64,000 nucleotides of DNA from Dermatophilus congolensis (GCA_030538115.1 JAUNUP010000014.1:1-64000), one strand, 5' to 3'. Positions 1-8,272 are shown, counted from the first letter of the stretch. Notes: generated from the sequence alone by a model not told the origin. Program-made: numbers and translations.

Positions 1-77
1 GCCGTCGTAGACAAGAACGGGGGTGCCAGAGTCGTTGCCGAACCGTACCCGACACAATTCGAATGTCGGACACCGGC

Positions 78-121
78 GCCGCGACATCCGGGCCACCCCG
101 CGGTGGCCCGGATGTCGCGGC
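78..121. terminator. Strong hairpin terminator next to the lipoprotein gene
   Basis: A perfect 20-bp inverted repeat (78-97 pairs with 102-121) closes a 4-nt CCGC loop. It abuts the stop codon of the minus-strand lipoprotein gene, whose stop is at 122-124. There is no long T tract, so termination would rely on the GC-rich stem, as is common in actinomycetes. It could also end a plus-strand transcript entering from the left. Confidence 0.75.
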
Positions 122-1381
122 TCAACGTTCGCTCGGAGGCCGCCCCTGCCGCATCTGCGGGTCGATGACGAGCGCGTCTTTGACTTGGCGGTTGCCGACC
201 TGACTGCGGCCAGCGCCTTGCAACTCCACCGGCCCCATGACTGCCTGACCGTCGGTGGTGCGCAGCACGGTGACGTCGTGGTCGCCTCCGGCGTTGAGGT
301 GCTCTTCGGTGCCTGTGATCTGGCGGACGATGAGCATCGCCCGTCCGTCGACGAACAGGTTGGAGTGTTCGGGCGATTGCCCGGTGGCCGTGATCTCGTA
401 GCGGCGTTCCGTCACGCCCGTGGCCGGGTCGGTGACGAACAGGAACGGTGGTTTGTAGATGTCGTAGTCGCCGACCCAATGCAGGGAGCCGTCGATCATC
501 GTCATCGAGCGGTCTTGTCGGTAGTCGAGTACCGGGTAGTCGTCGGGTTGCGTCAAAGGTGCCCCGTCGTCCGTGACGAGCAGATGCGAGGTTCGCCGGC
601 CGTCGAGGTTCAGGGTGTCCACGGAGATGGGGGCCATGCCCTCTCCGCGTGGAACTCGTCCGTCGGGTCCGACCGGGAGGCTGCGCTTCAGCCACGTGAG
701 GGTTCCGTCGACGCAGGGCACGTACGTCGAGCCGTACGAGGAGTCTGTGGAGGTCCACGAGGCGATGACCTTCATCTCGTGCGTCGCCGGGTCGAACGAG
801 ATCGCGGACGTCGCCAGCGTGGGCCCGACCTTGGCGGCCTCCCGATGCGCCAAGAGCACGAGCTCGTCGCCGCACTGCGCGACGCCGGTGACGATGTAGT
901 ACAGATGCGTGGTGCGCATCTCGCCGCCGACCGTGGCCGTGTCGATGCGGGTGGGGGAGGTGCTGTACGCGGAGACCCCCACGGCCACGTCGCCCGACGC
1001 GAACGCGTAGGTGTAGGAGTCGGCCAGCCCCTCCGACTGCATGGACTCCTTCGACCCGTCGCGCCGCCACCACGTGACTGAGCTGTCCCCGTTGACGATG
1101 AACCCGTCAGCTGTGTGAGCGAGAAGGGAGGCGCCCCACATCTTCTGCACGATGTCGCGAGCCAGGCGCCCCTGGGAGTCGTTGAGCAGCACGTGCCTTC
1201 TGGGCTTGCCCTCCCTGAACATGCTCTTGCCCACCTTGCCGTCTCCTTCGAAGACGACGACTGTGGCGGCGGTGGAGTCGTCACGCGCCAGGCTCTGCAC
1301 GCTCGCGCACCCGGCGGCGGTAGCTGCGAGTGTCGCGGCGGCGATGAACGCCGCTCCGAGACGACGGGCACGACGAGCCAT
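122..1381 (-). CDS. Secreted lipoprotein, hypothetical
   Basis: The 419-residue product begins with a basic stretch and a hydrophobic Ala-rich segment ending in a lipobox (TAAGC, Cys at about residue 25). This predicts a lipid-anchored protein on the outer face of the membrane. The mature part is rich in beta-type sequence with repeated Gly/Asp/Thr turns and Trp residues, which would fit a beta-propeller-like fold, but I do not recognise a family. The open frame extends to an ATG at 1480; I prefer the ATG at 1381 because it puts the signal peptide at the N-terminus. It is followed directly by a strong hairpin terminator, so it is probably a single-gene transcript. No function is proposed. Confidence 0.7.
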   Translation of the reverse strand: MARRARRLGAAFIAAATLAATAAGCASVQSLARDDSTAATVVVFEGDGKVGKSMFREGKPRRHVLLNDSQGRLARDIVQKMWGASLLAHTADGFIVNGDSSVTWWRRDGSKESMQSEGLADSYTYAFASGDVAVGVSAYSTSPTRIDTATVGGEMRTTHLYYIVTGVAQCGDELVLLAHREAAKVGPTLATSAISFDPATHEMKVIASWTSTDSSYGSTYVPCVDGTLTWLKRSLPVGPDGRVPRGEGMAPISVDTLNLDGRRTSHLLVTDDGAPLTQPDDYPVLDYRQDRSMTMIDGSLHWVGDYDIYKPPFLFVTDPATGVTERRYEITATGQSPEHSNLFVDGRAMLIVRQITGTEEHLNAGGDHDVTVLRTTDGQAVMGPVELQGAGRSQVGNRQVKDALVIDPQMRQGRPPSER

Positions 1382-1633
1382 GGCCCCTGATGGCGTGGAG
1401 TCCGGGCACGAGCTGCTCGCCTCCTGGGCGATGCCGGGAGACGAGGAGGCCGCGGGCCTGAGTCGTGCGATGCGTGTCATGTGTTCAGTTGTAGCTCTTG
1501 AGGATCCGGCGCGTCGTCAGCCCTGCACCGTACTTGGAGCTGCGCGAACTGACGTATGTGGGGGCATGGCGATGCACGTGTGGGGCAGAAGCGAAGAGCC
1601 GATGACCCTGGAGTGTCGCGGGCCGTGCATCGC

Positions 1634-1639
1634 TAGGGT
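1634..1639 (+). promoter_or_regulatory. -10 element of a leaderless promoter
   Basis: TAGGGT ends exactly 6 nt before the GTG start of the deaminase-ASCH gene at 1646, so transcription would start at or next to the start codon. No ribosome binding site is visible. No good -35 hexamer is seen. Confidence 0.45.
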
Positions 1640-1645
1640 CGAGGT

Positions 1646-2359
1646 GTGATCACTCCGTCTCTTCGCGACCTGGTAGCAAGCGCCTCTGCTCATGCAGAAC
1701 GGTTCAACGACGGCGAGGTCCACACGGTCGCAGCTGCTCTGCTGACGAGGTCCGGGGAGACGGTGTTCGGGCTGAACGCCAACCACTTCCTCGGCGGCCC
1801 CTGCGGCGAGATCTCCGCCCTCGCCAACCGCGCGGCCACTTGCCCCGGCGATCCTGTGGTGGCTGCGGTCGCGGTGCACGGGCCCACCGGGCAAGTGATC
1901 GCGCCGTGCGGAAAATGCCGACAAGTCTTGTTCGACCTCGACCCGTCGATCCGCTGCGTCGTACGCACTAGCGCCGGACTCGAAGCCCCCACCGTCGCGG
2001 ACCTGCTCCCGCACGCCTACAACTGGCGAACGGTAGGGGAGCAGCGCATCTACATGTGGGAAGGCTACGAACCCGCGATCCGCAGCGGAGCGAAGCGTCA
2101 GACCATCCGCGTCGCCGATCCCTTCCGAGTGGGGCCGGCGACGCTGGTCTTCGAGAAGGACAACGGAGAAGTGGTGACGATCCCGGCGCAGGTGACCTCG
2201 GTTATCGCAACGCGCCGGAGTGACCTGACCGAGGAGCAGGCCAAGAAAGACGGCTTCGCCTCCCTCCAAGAACTCCACGAAGCCCTCGCCTGGCACTACC
2301 CAGGACTGGCAGACCGAGAAATGACAGATGTGGTCACCTTCGAACTGCGGAGCCCGTAA
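1646..2359 (+). CDS. Blasticidin-S-deaminase-like cytidine deaminase fused to an ASCH domain
   Basis: The 237-residue protein has two domains. Residues 1-125 are a zinc-dependent cytidine deaminase fold: GGPCGE (Cys53, catalytic Glu55) and PCGKC (Cys88, Cys91) supply the three Cys ligands and the proton shuttle, and the spacing resembles blasticidin S deaminase more than classical Cdd. Residues 130-237 form an ASCH (PUA-like) domain with the G-x-K-x-x-T-x-R signature (Lys150, Thr153) that in YqfB-type enzymes hydrolyses N4-acetylcytidine. Both active sites look intact. The inferred role is successive processing of modified cytidine nucleosides, or salvage or detoxification. The start is a GTG with no SD, fitting a leaderless transcript. 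Confidence 0.75.
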   Translation: MITPSLRDLVASASAHAERFNDGEVHTVAAALLTRSGETVFGLNANHFLGGPCGEISALANRAATCPGDPVVAAVAVHGPTGQVIAPCGKCRQVLFDLDPSIRCVVRTSAGLEAPTVADLLPHAYNWRTVGEQRIYMWEGYEPAIRSGAKRQTIRVADPFRVGPATLVFEKDNGEVVTIPAQVTSVIATRRSDLTEEQAKKDGFASLQELHEALAWHYPGLADREMTDVVTFELRSP

Positions 2360-2401
2360 CTGATGGACCTCGGTAGTCGCCTGGTGTTCGGTCGTGAATC
2401 C

Positions 2402-2442
2402 AATTGCGCCACAGGGAGATTCGGGAGCCCTGCGGTGCAATT
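2402..2442 (+). terminator. Hairpin downstream of the deaminase gene
   Basis: Arms at 2402-2416 and 2428-2442 match at 13 of 15 positions around an 11-nt loop and are followed by TTTC. The hairpin lies 43 nt after the deaminase stop codon. It could be a weak intrinsic terminator. Confidence 0.45.
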
Positions 2443-2504
2443 TCAGCGCTCGTGAATCTTGCTGCAGCGCAACGTTATTCGCCACTGTCTTAGCAGGTAA
2501 GCGA

Positions 2505-2533
2505 TTGTTTTACGAACGCACGAACGATAGAAT
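2505..2533 (+). promoter_or_regulatory. Promoter of the DUF222/HNH gene, leaderless
   Basis: A -35-like TTGTTT (2505-2510) is separated by exactly 17 nt from a -10 TAGAAT (2528-2533). The ATG follows after 6 nt, so the predicted transcription start coincides with the A of the start codon. No SD is present. This is the most complete promoter of the leaderless set in this window. Confidence 0.6.
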
Positions 2534-2539
2534 CGGAAC

Positions 2540-4063
2540 ATGATCGAGGCCCCCCTTTTCGCCGCTCCGGATGTCGGTGCGTCGACGTGGGGCGCGCCCG
2601 TCGCGGAGTGCGAATGGGGCCGCAGCGTCAGTGATTCCGATCCTGACTACTGGGCTGTTCCGGTGGATGCGGGGCGTTCTGGTGCAGGCCAGGTTGACGG
2701 CTCCGAGGCGGGTAGCGGCTCGACATCCTGGGATTCGCTGCCAGATGCCCCTGTCGTGGTCGCGACGCCGGCGATGAGTGCGGCAGGCGAGGGGCTGCTG
2801 GCCCAGCTCGCGTCGGTGCGAGGCGTTCTCGCAGCTGTCCCGGAGCAGTTGGTGGGTGCCTCTTCGACGGATCTGGCGGCCCTGGTGGCTGAAGCGTGCG
2901 CGGTGGTCGCAGCCGCAGAGGCTGCCCGCGCCGCACTCGTGCTCGACGCCGATGCCAGGGGCGTGATCGCCTCCTCGGACAACCCCAGGGTTGACAGGTT
3001 CGTGGAGCAGGCCTGCCGCGACGCCGGAGCACCGGTCTCGACGAGGGCTGCGTTGACACTCAAAGACATCGCGGTCGCCTGTGAGGGTCACGACGTGGCG
3101 CCACTGCGCGAGGCGGTGTCGTCGGGGCGAGTCAGCGTCGACACCGCGGCGGTGGCAGCGAGGTTCTACCGCAAGATAAAAGCCGCTATCGGTCCCGGCA
3201 ACTGGGAGCCCGTTTTGGTGACGATCATCGATGCCGTCGCTGGAGGGGCGACCGGGCGAGAGTTGGAGGCGATGGCCGAGTTGATCATCGGCCAGTACGC
3301 CGAGCCTGGAACCCTCGACGAAGACCACGACGCGAAGTACGCCCAGCGCGACATGACCTCGTTCCGTCGTGATCGGCACGGGATGCTCACAGCCACGCTG
3401 CGCCTCGATCCCGTCTCCGAAGCGGTCGTCGCGGCGGCGCTCACGGCATTGTCCGTGCCTGCGCCTGGCGCCGATGGCAGTCGGGATGAGCGCACGCCCG
3501 GTCAGCGCCGCGCGGACGCGCTGGTGTCGCTGGCGGGCATCGCGACCCGGTTCGACGACGACACCGCCGGCACCGGCGCCAAAGCCAAGATCTACGTCAC
3601 GATCAGCCACGACGCACTCAGCAACGAACTCCACGCGACTGATCGGGTCGTCGGCGTCACCGAGCACGGGCAGGTGCTCACGCCTGCCGAGGTGCGGATG
3701 CTCGCCTGCGATGCGGGCATCGTGCCGATCGTGCTGGGAGGGCGAAGTGAGGTGCTCGACGTGGGGCGGGAGGAACGTTTCGTGACGCCCGCGCAGCGAG
3801 CGGCGCTCGTGGTTCGAGACGGCGGGTGTTCCTACCCAGGCTGTGACGCCCCGCCGACGTGGTGCGACGGGCATCACCTGGTCGAATGGAACAAGCGGGG
3901 CCCCACTGATCTACTCAACCTCGCCATGCTCTGCCGACACCATCACCGAGAAACCCACATGAAAGGCCACGTGGGAACAGCCACGCGTCACGGTGTCACT
4001 TGGACCCGAGCCGACGGCACGCCGCTCGGCAACACCCCGCGCCCCGAACGTCTCCGAGGCTGA
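2540..4063 (+). CDS. DUF222 / HNH endonuclease domain protein (13E12 repeat family)
   Basis: The 507-residue protein has an Ala-rich helical DUF222 region (roughly residues 60-400) followed by a C-terminal HNH nuclease motif at about residues 430-475: CSYPGC, WCDGHH, and LCRHHH with preceding Asn. The two Cys pairs would bind a structural zinc and the His residues the catalytic metal. Members are abundant in actinomycetes, often in many copies per genome. A DNA nicking or mobility role is usual speculation rather than established. It is a single gene, leaderless, and followed by the tRNA cluster on the opposite strand. No flanking repeats marking it as a mobile element were seen. Confidence 0.85.
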   Translation: MIEAPLFAAPDVGASTWGAPVAECEWGRSVSDSDPDYWAVPVDAGRSGAGQVDGSEAGSGSTSWDSLPDAPVVVATPAMSAAGEGLLAQLASVRGVLAAVPEQLVGASSTDLAALVAEACAVVAAAEAARAALVLDADARGVIASSDNPRVDRFVEQACRDAGAPVSTRAALTLKDIAVACEGHDVAPLREAVSSGRVSVDTAAVAARFYRKIKAAIGPGNWEPVLVTIIDAVAGGATGRELEAMAELIIGQYAEPGTLDEDHDAKYAQRDMTSFRRDRHGMLTATLRLDPVSEAVVAAALTALSVPAPGADGSRDERTPGQRRADALVSLAGIATRFDDDTAGTGAKAKIYVTISHDALSNELHATDRVVGVTEHGQVLTPAEVRMLACDAGIVPIVLGGRSEVLDVGREERFVTPAQRAALVVRDGGCSYPGCDAPPTWCDGHHLVEWNKRGPTDLLNLAMLCRHHHRETHMKGHVGTATRHGVTWTRADGTPLGNTPRPERLRG

Positions 4064-4080
4064 CGCGTGTCCAGTCAACG

Positions 4081-4118
4081 AAAAAGGCCCCCGTCCTGTC
4101 GATGCAGGTCAGGAGCCG
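4081..4118 (-). terminator. Likely terminator of the tRNA cluster
   Basis: Read on the minus strand, an imperfect GC stem (TCCTG paired with CAGGA, extended by GGC/GCC) is followed by a run of five T residues. It lies just after the last tRNA of the minus-strand cluster. Confidence 0.45.
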
Positions 4119-4137
4119 TATTCGTGCTGCTCAGTGC

Positions 4138-4214
4138 TGGTGGCCAGGGGCGGGGTCGAACCGCCGACCTTCCGATTTTCAGTCGGACGCTCGTACCAAC
4201 TGAGCTACCTGGCC
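4138..4214 (-). tRNA. tRNA-Phe (GAA)
   Basis: A full cloverleaf reads on the minus strand: acceptor GGCCAGG pairs with CCTGGCC, the anticodon loop is CTGAAAA (anticodon GAA), and the T arm is GGCGG-TTCGACC-CCGCC. The 3' CCA is encoded at 4138-4140. It is the last gene of a Glu-Asp-Phe tRNA cluster. Confidence 0.95.
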
Positions 4215-4316
4215 TGGGTTTCGGCTTTCGCCGACGTCCTCCGCCCCAGATTCTGGGGCTTGACGACAGTCGCTCCCCAACTCCGAAGAGATGGAGAGCG
4301 ATGTCACCAGGAGAAC

Positions 4317-4393
4317 TGGCGACCCCGACCGGGCTCGAACCGGCGACCTCCGCCGTGACAGGGCGGCGCGCTAACCAACTGCGCTACGGGGCC
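4317..4393 (-). tRNA. tRNA-Asp (GTC)
   Basis: A cloverleaf reads on the minus strand: acceptor GGCCCCG with CGGGGTC, anticodon stem CCGCC/GGCGG around loop CTGTCAC (anticodon GTC), discriminator G, and encoded CCA at 4317-4319. It is the middle gene of the cluster. Confidence 0.95.
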
Positions 4394-4460
4394 ATGAGGC
4401 GTTGCGTGTACTGCAGACAGGTGACCTGTCGGCTCCGAGGAGCCTTCAGCATCCTACCCG

Positions 4461-4533
4461 TATCCCCAACGGGATTCGAACCCGTGCTACCGCCGTGAAA
4501 GGGCGGGGTCCTAGGCCGCTAGACGATGGGGAC
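4461..4533 (-). tRNA. tRNA-Glu (TTC)
   Basis: A cloverleaf reads on the minus strand: acceptor GTCCCCA with TGGGGAT, anticodon stem CCGCC/GGCGG around loop CTTTCAC (anticodon TTC), and discriminator A. The CCA is not encoded here, unlike in its two neighbours. It is the first gene of the cluster. Confidence 0.95.
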
Positions 4534-4619
4534 CCGTACTCTCTGGCCCCTCACCGCCGAACAGCCACCGCCGAAACAGTGGGCTCACGATCAGTTCGGG
4601 TCCGTTGAGGACTTGATGA

Positions 4620-4649
4620 AGCATAGGCGACACCCCACCCAAGCTGCAA
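4620..4649 (-). promoter_or_regulatory. Promoter of the tRNA-Glu/Asp/Phe cluster
   Basis: On the minus strand, TTGCAG (4649-4644) and TATGCT (4625-4620) are separated by 18 nt, a good sigma-70-type arrangement for an actinomycete. Transcription would start near 4613, leaving a leader of about 80 nt before tRNA-Glu. Confidence 0.55.
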
Positions 4650-4759
4650 AATGGGCGGTCACTCGCGGCTTGGTGTGCACCTTGACCGCGCTACCCAGAA
4701 GGTTGGCGAGCTGGGCCGGTCGCAGGTGCACCGGTCTTCCCGGGGTGAGGTATTTCGTT

Positions 4760-4765
4760 TACGAT
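4760..4765 (+). promoter_or_regulatory. -10 element of the RHH toxin-antitoxin pair
   Basis: TACGAT ends 6 nt before the ATG at 4772 and no SD is visible, so the antitoxin mRNA is probably leaderless. The candidate -35 (TTCCCG at 4737) is poor. Confidence 0.4.
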
Positions 4766-4771
4766 TTTCAT

Positions 4772-5017
4772 ATGCGTGAGGACCAGGTCAGCGAGAGCGC
4801 CATTGCGGATTGGGTCGCGGAGGCTGAGGCGGGGTACGACGTCGAGCAGCTCAAGCGCCGCGGGCGTGGCCGCCCCGGACGCGGGGCTGAGCCGATGCAG
4901 GTGGTGGCCGTGAGGCTTACCGCCGACGAAATCGCCGCCCTCGACGCTGTAGCGGCTCGTGATCAAGTAAGCCGCTCGGAGGCCATCCGTCGCGCGTTGG
5001 CCGCCTTCGCGGCATGA
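4772..5017 (+). CDS. Ribbon-helix-helix antitoxin
   Basis: The 81-residue protein has a charged N-terminal half and a C-terminal RHH fold (about residues 43-80): a beta strand VVAVRLT, then two helices ending in SRSEAIRRAL, the CopG/Arc pattern. The linker GRGRPGRG is basic. Proteins of this type bind operator DNA as dimers and neutralise the toxin through a flexible segment. The stop overlaps the start of the downstream gene (ATGA), as in type II toxin-antitoxin operons. A longer frame reaching back to 4526 runs into the tRNA-Glu gene and is rejected. Autoregulation at the promoter just upstream is likely. Confidence 0.75.
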   Translation: MREDQVSESAIADWVAEAEAGYDVEQLKRRGRGRPGRGAEPMQVVAVRLTADEIAALDAVAARDQVSRSEAIRRALAAFAA

Positions 5018-5256
5018 AGGTCCACCCAAGCGCTCGCAAGCACGGAATCCCCGATGACGACATCCTTCAGGCGGCCTATTGGTCTGCATGGATCGAGCCG
5101 CTACAGGAAGACGACTGGCCGCACCGTGAGCTGCGGCTCGGCTTCGACACGCAGGCTCGGTTGCTCGAGACGGTGGTCCTCGTCTTCGAAAGCGGCAACG
5201 AGCTCGTCATCCATGCGATGCCGGCGCGGAAACAGTTCTGGGAGCTCTTGCCCTGA
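5014..5256 (+). CDS. Small putative toxin, partner of the RHH antitoxin
   Basis: The 80-residue protein starts in a 4-nt overlap with the antitoxin gene. It begins VHPSARKHG, has a DDIL helix, a central hydrophobic beta segment (LETVVLVF) and a conserved HAMPAR stretch near the C-terminus. The layout resembles small BrnT-like or DUF4258-like RNase folds: an early His/Lys, a beta sheet and a late His-Ala-Met-Pro-x-Arg. In actinomycetes such proteins sit beside RHH antitoxins. The activity is inferred, probably an mRNA interferase, and a non-toxin role cannot be excluded. It is intact, with no frameshift. Confidence 0.65.
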   Translation: MKVHPSARKHGIPDDDILQAAYWSAWIEPLQEDDWPHRELRLGFDTQARLLETVVLVFESGNELVIHAMPARKQFWELLP

Positions 5257-5463
5257 AGTTGGCGTTGGCAACTGATGGCACTTGGGGTGGTGTATCGAAC
5301 AAGTCTCGGCAACACTTTGGACGCCGCTCGGCCTGCGGCATTGACTGGACGTGTACCTCAGGCCGGAATGTGTCCGGCCCCTTTCTGCGCCGCCCGGCGT
5401 CCGTCGCACCGCACCATCGGTCGCGCGACCCGCGGGCGCAGCCACATGTTGGGAGAAGCATCG

Positions 5464-7233
5464 ATGGTCGACCTCCGTGCCGTTCCGTTCAACCTCGACG
5501 ACGAGGGGGTGAAGTGGGTCGAAGACACGATCGCTTCGATGAGCCTGGACGAGAAGATCGGCCAGCTGTTCATCAACATGGGCTCCAGCCGCACCCCCGA
5601 ATACCTCAAGGGCGTGCTCGACAGCTACCACATCGCCGGCGTGCGCTATCAGAAGGCCAACGCCGACGAGATCTGGGAGCAGAACCGCTGCCTGCAAGAC
5701 AACAGCAAGATCCCGCTGCTCATCGCCGCCAACACGGAGGCCGGCGGTAACGGCGCCGCCAACGACGGCACGTACGTCGGCCACGAGGTGAAGATCGCGG
5801 CCACCAACGACGAGAAGTACGCCTACGAGATGGGCCGCATCTCCGGAGTCGAGGCCGCCGCCATCGGCTGCAACTGGAGCTTCGCGCCCATCGTCGACCT
5901 CAACAACAACTGGCGTAACCCCATCATCTCCGTACGCACCTGGGGCCAAGACCCTGACCTGACGCTGCGCATGTCGAAGGCGTACATGGAGGGGATCATG
6001 GAGTCCGGCATCATGCCGGCCGCCAAACACTGGCCCGGAGACGGCATCGACGAGCGCGACCAGCACCTCTCCAGCGCCCCCAACTGGCTCTCCATCGAAG
6101 ACTGGGACGCCACCTTCGGCAAGGTCTACAAGGGCCTCATCGACGCGGGCCTGCCCTCGATCATGGCCGGCCACATCGCCCTGCCGAGCTACCAGAAGAA
6201 GTTCAACCCCGGTATGACCGACGAGGACATCCTCCCGGCCACCCTGAGCAAGGAACTCACGACCACGCTGCTGCGCGACCAGCTCGGCTTCAATGGTGTC
6301 GTCGTCACCGACGCCTCCCACATGGTCGCGATGACCGGCGCCATGCCGCGCCGCGAGGTGCTGCCCACCGCCATCGAGGCCGGCTGCGACCTGTTCCTCT
6401 TCTTCAACGACCCCGACGAAGACTTCGCCTGGATGAAGGAAGGCCTCGAGAACGGCCTGCTGAGCGAGAAGCGCCTCCACGAGGCCCTCACCCGCACCCT
6501 CGGCCTCAAGGCCCGCCTCGGCCTGCACACACGCGACCGCGCCGACCTGCTCCCCGAGAAGGAAGCCGCGATGGCCACCATCGGGCTGCCTGAGAGCAAG
6601 GCCATGGCCGTCGAGGTCTCCGACCGGGCGATCACGCTGGTCAAAGACACCGACAAGCGGTTCGCGCCCCTGCCCATCTCGCCCGAGAAGCACAAGCGCG
6701 TGCTCGTCGTGCCGATCGAGGGCGCGCCCAACCCGATGTCCGTGCTCAGCGGCGGCGTCGGCCACCCCGCCGACTCCTTCGCCGAGAAGATGAAGGAGCG
6801 CGGGTACGAGGTCGAGGTGTACCAGTCCATCAAGCGCAAGGCCGAGGGCAAGGGCCCCGAAGAACTCGCCAAGCTCGTGATGAGCGCATACGAGGGCAAG
6901 GCCCCCATCGCCAACATCACCGACAACTACGACCTCGTCATCTCGGTCGCCAAGGTCGACGGCCTCATGCAGCCGATTGAGCGCGTCTACTGGCCGAGCA
7001 CCAAGGGCACCATGGACATCCCGTGGTACGTGCACGAGATCCCCACGATCTTCGTGTCGTTCGCCTGCCCGAACCACATGCCCGACGTGCCCCAGATCAA
7101 GACGTTCATCAACGCCTACGACGACAAGGACCACACCCAGGTCGCCGTACTCGACAAGCTCGAAGGCAAGAGCGAATTCCACGGCGTCTCACCGCTCGAC
7201 GCGTTCGGCGGCCTCGCCGATTCGCACATCTGA
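5464..7233 (+). CDS. Glycoside hydrolase family 3, beta-N-acetylhexosaminidase-like
   Basis: The 589-residue cytoplasmic enzyme has no signal peptide. The GH3 TIM barrel includes KHWPGDG (Lys188), RDQH, and the nucleophile segment GVVVTDASHM (Asp283). The C-terminal domain (about 370-589) resembles the NagZ-type second domain but is divergent. GH3 hexosaminidases normally carry KHFPGHG, so the second His is Asp here. The ATG at 5464 is preceded by GGGAGAAG; the open frame extends to 5275, but that part has no family-like sequence. It is followed 51 nt later by a HAD hydrolase, so the pair probably degrades a phosphorylated amino sugar or cell-wall fragment. Substrate is unknown. Confidence 0.85.
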   Translation: MVDLRAVPFNLDDEGVKWVEDTIASMSLDEKIGQLFINMGSSRTPEYLKGVLDSYHIAGVRYQKANADEIWEQNRCLQDNSKIPLLIAANTEAGGNGAANDGTYVGHEVKIAATNDEKYAYEMGRISGVEAAAIGCNWSFAPIVDLNNNWRNPIISVRTWGQDPDLTLRMSKAYMEGIMESGIMPAAKHWPGDGIDERDQHLSSAPNWLSIEDWDATFGKVYKGLIDAGLPSIMAGHIALPSYQKKFNPGMTDEDILPATLSKELTTTLLRDQLGFNGVVVTDASHMVAMTGAMPRREVLPTAIEAGCDLFLFFNDPDEDFAWMKEGLENGLLSEKRLHEALTRTLGLKARLGLHTRDRADLLPEKEAAMATIGLPESKAMAVEVSDRAITLVKDTDKRFAPLPISPEKHKRVLVVPIEGAPNPMSVLSGGVGHPADSFAEKMKERGYEVEVYQSIKRKAEGKGPEELAKLVMSAYEGKAPIANITDNYDLVISVAKVDGLMQPIERVYWPSTKGTMDIPWYVHEIPTIFVSFACPNHMPDVPQIKTFINAYDDKDHTQVAVLDKLEGKSEFHGVSPLDAFGGLADSHI

Positions 7234-7284
7234 CCCGGCCCGCTCAACGAGCCTTCTGACAGCTTTCGAAAAAAGGAGAAGCGA

Positions 7285-8223
7285 ATGGGCGACCACCCCG
7301 CCATCGCGCAGGTACTCGTCGACTTCGTGCCGAAGAAAGACTTCTTCGTCGGCATCGACTCCGACGGCTGCGCCATGGACGCCATGGACATCAAGCACCT
7401 CGAGTGCTTCACCCCCAGCTACATCAAGGCCTGGGACCTGCAGCCCGTCTCCACGCTCGCCCGTGAGACGGCTGTTTTCGTCAACCTGCACTCGATCACC
7501 CGCGGCCTCAACCGCTGGCTCGCGCTCAAGCAGTTGCTCGACCTGCTGCGCGACCGCGTCGAGGTGGCCGAGCGCGGCGTCGTCATCCCGGAGTACCCGG
7601 AGCTGACGGAGTTCATCGAGAGCAAGCACCCGCTCTCCGACAAGGGCATCGCGGCGTTCGCTGCCGAGAACCCGTCGCCCACCGCCGATCGGATGATCGC
7701 GTGGGGCAACGAGGTCAACGCTCGCATCGCCGACATGGTGCACGGCTGCGGCCCCTTCCCGGGGGTTCGGGAGTCGATTGAGCTCATGTACGACAAGGTC
7801 GACGAGATGACCGTCTCCGCCACCCCGATCGAGGCGCTGACCCGGGAGTGGAACGAGCACGGCCTCGCGCAGTACATGCAGGTCATCGCCGGCCAGGAGA
7901 TGGGCGGCAAGGCCCAGCACGTGCGATACGCCGCCAAGGGCAAGTACCCGGACGACCACATCATGATCATCGGCGACGCCCCCGGCGACCGCGACGCCGC
8001 TGCTCAAGAGGGCGTCTGCTACTACCCGATCAACCCCGGGCACGAGAAGGAGTCGTGGGCGCGGTTCCGCGACGAGGCGCTCGGCAAGTTCCTCGACGGG
8101 ACTTTCACCGGTGCGTATCAGAAGTCGTTGATCGAGGAGTTCGAGTCGTACCTTCCCGGAATCGTCCCCTGGGAGACGGTGTCGGGCGTCAAGACCGTCA
8201 CCATGCCCAAAGTGAAGAGCTGA
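7285..8223 (+). CDS. HAD-superfamily hydrolase, partner of the GH3 enzyme
   Basis: The 312-residue protein has HAD motif I GIDSDGCAMD (nucleophile Asp25, acid Asp27), a motif II segment VSATP, and motif IV IIGDAPGD near residue 231-235. A long helical cap lies between motifs I and II. This points to a phosphatase acting on a small phosphorylated metabolite. The ATG is preceded by a strong SD, AAAGGAGAAG. Co-transcription with the upstream GH3 gene and the shared downstream terminator suggest a two-gene operon for amino-sugar recycling or dephosphorylation; no transporter or PTS gene is nearby. The exact substrate cannot be read from the sequence. Confidence 0.8.
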   Translation: MGDHPAIAQVLVDFVPKKDFFVGIDSDGCAMDAMDIKHLECFTPSYIKAWDLQPVSTLARETAVFVNLHSITRGLNRWLALKQLLDLLRDRVEVAERGVVIPEYPELTEFIESKHPLSDKGIAAFAAENPSPTADRMIAWGNEVNARIADMVHGCGPFPGVRESIELMYDKVDEMTVSATPIEALTREWNEHGLAQYMQVIAGQEMGGKAQHVRYAAKGKYPDDHIMIIGDAPGDRDAAAQEGVCYYPINPGHEKESWARFRDEALGKFLDGTFTGAYQKSLIEEFESYLPGIVPWETVSGVKTVTMPKVKS

Positions 8224-8233
8224 CCTGAGACGC

Positions 8234-8272
8234 CGACCGGCCGGTTCCCCCGCGTGGGGAACCGGCCGGTCG
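8234..8272 (+). terminator. Intrinsic terminator of the GH3-HAD operon
   Basis: A perfect 17-bp stem (8234-8250 with 8256-8272) closes a CGCGT loop, 10 nt after the HAD stop codon. The downstream tract CGGTTTCG has only a short T run. Confidence 0.8.

Noticed and set aside
5257..5463. Possible riboswitch or operator before the GH3 gene
   Set aside because: The 207-nt leader has no conserved stem pattern that I could recognise and no clear palindrome.
5101..7182. 693-residue open frame on the minus strand
   Set aside because: It is antisense to the GH3 glycosidase and has the Val/Gly/His/Asp-rich composition of a shadow frame.
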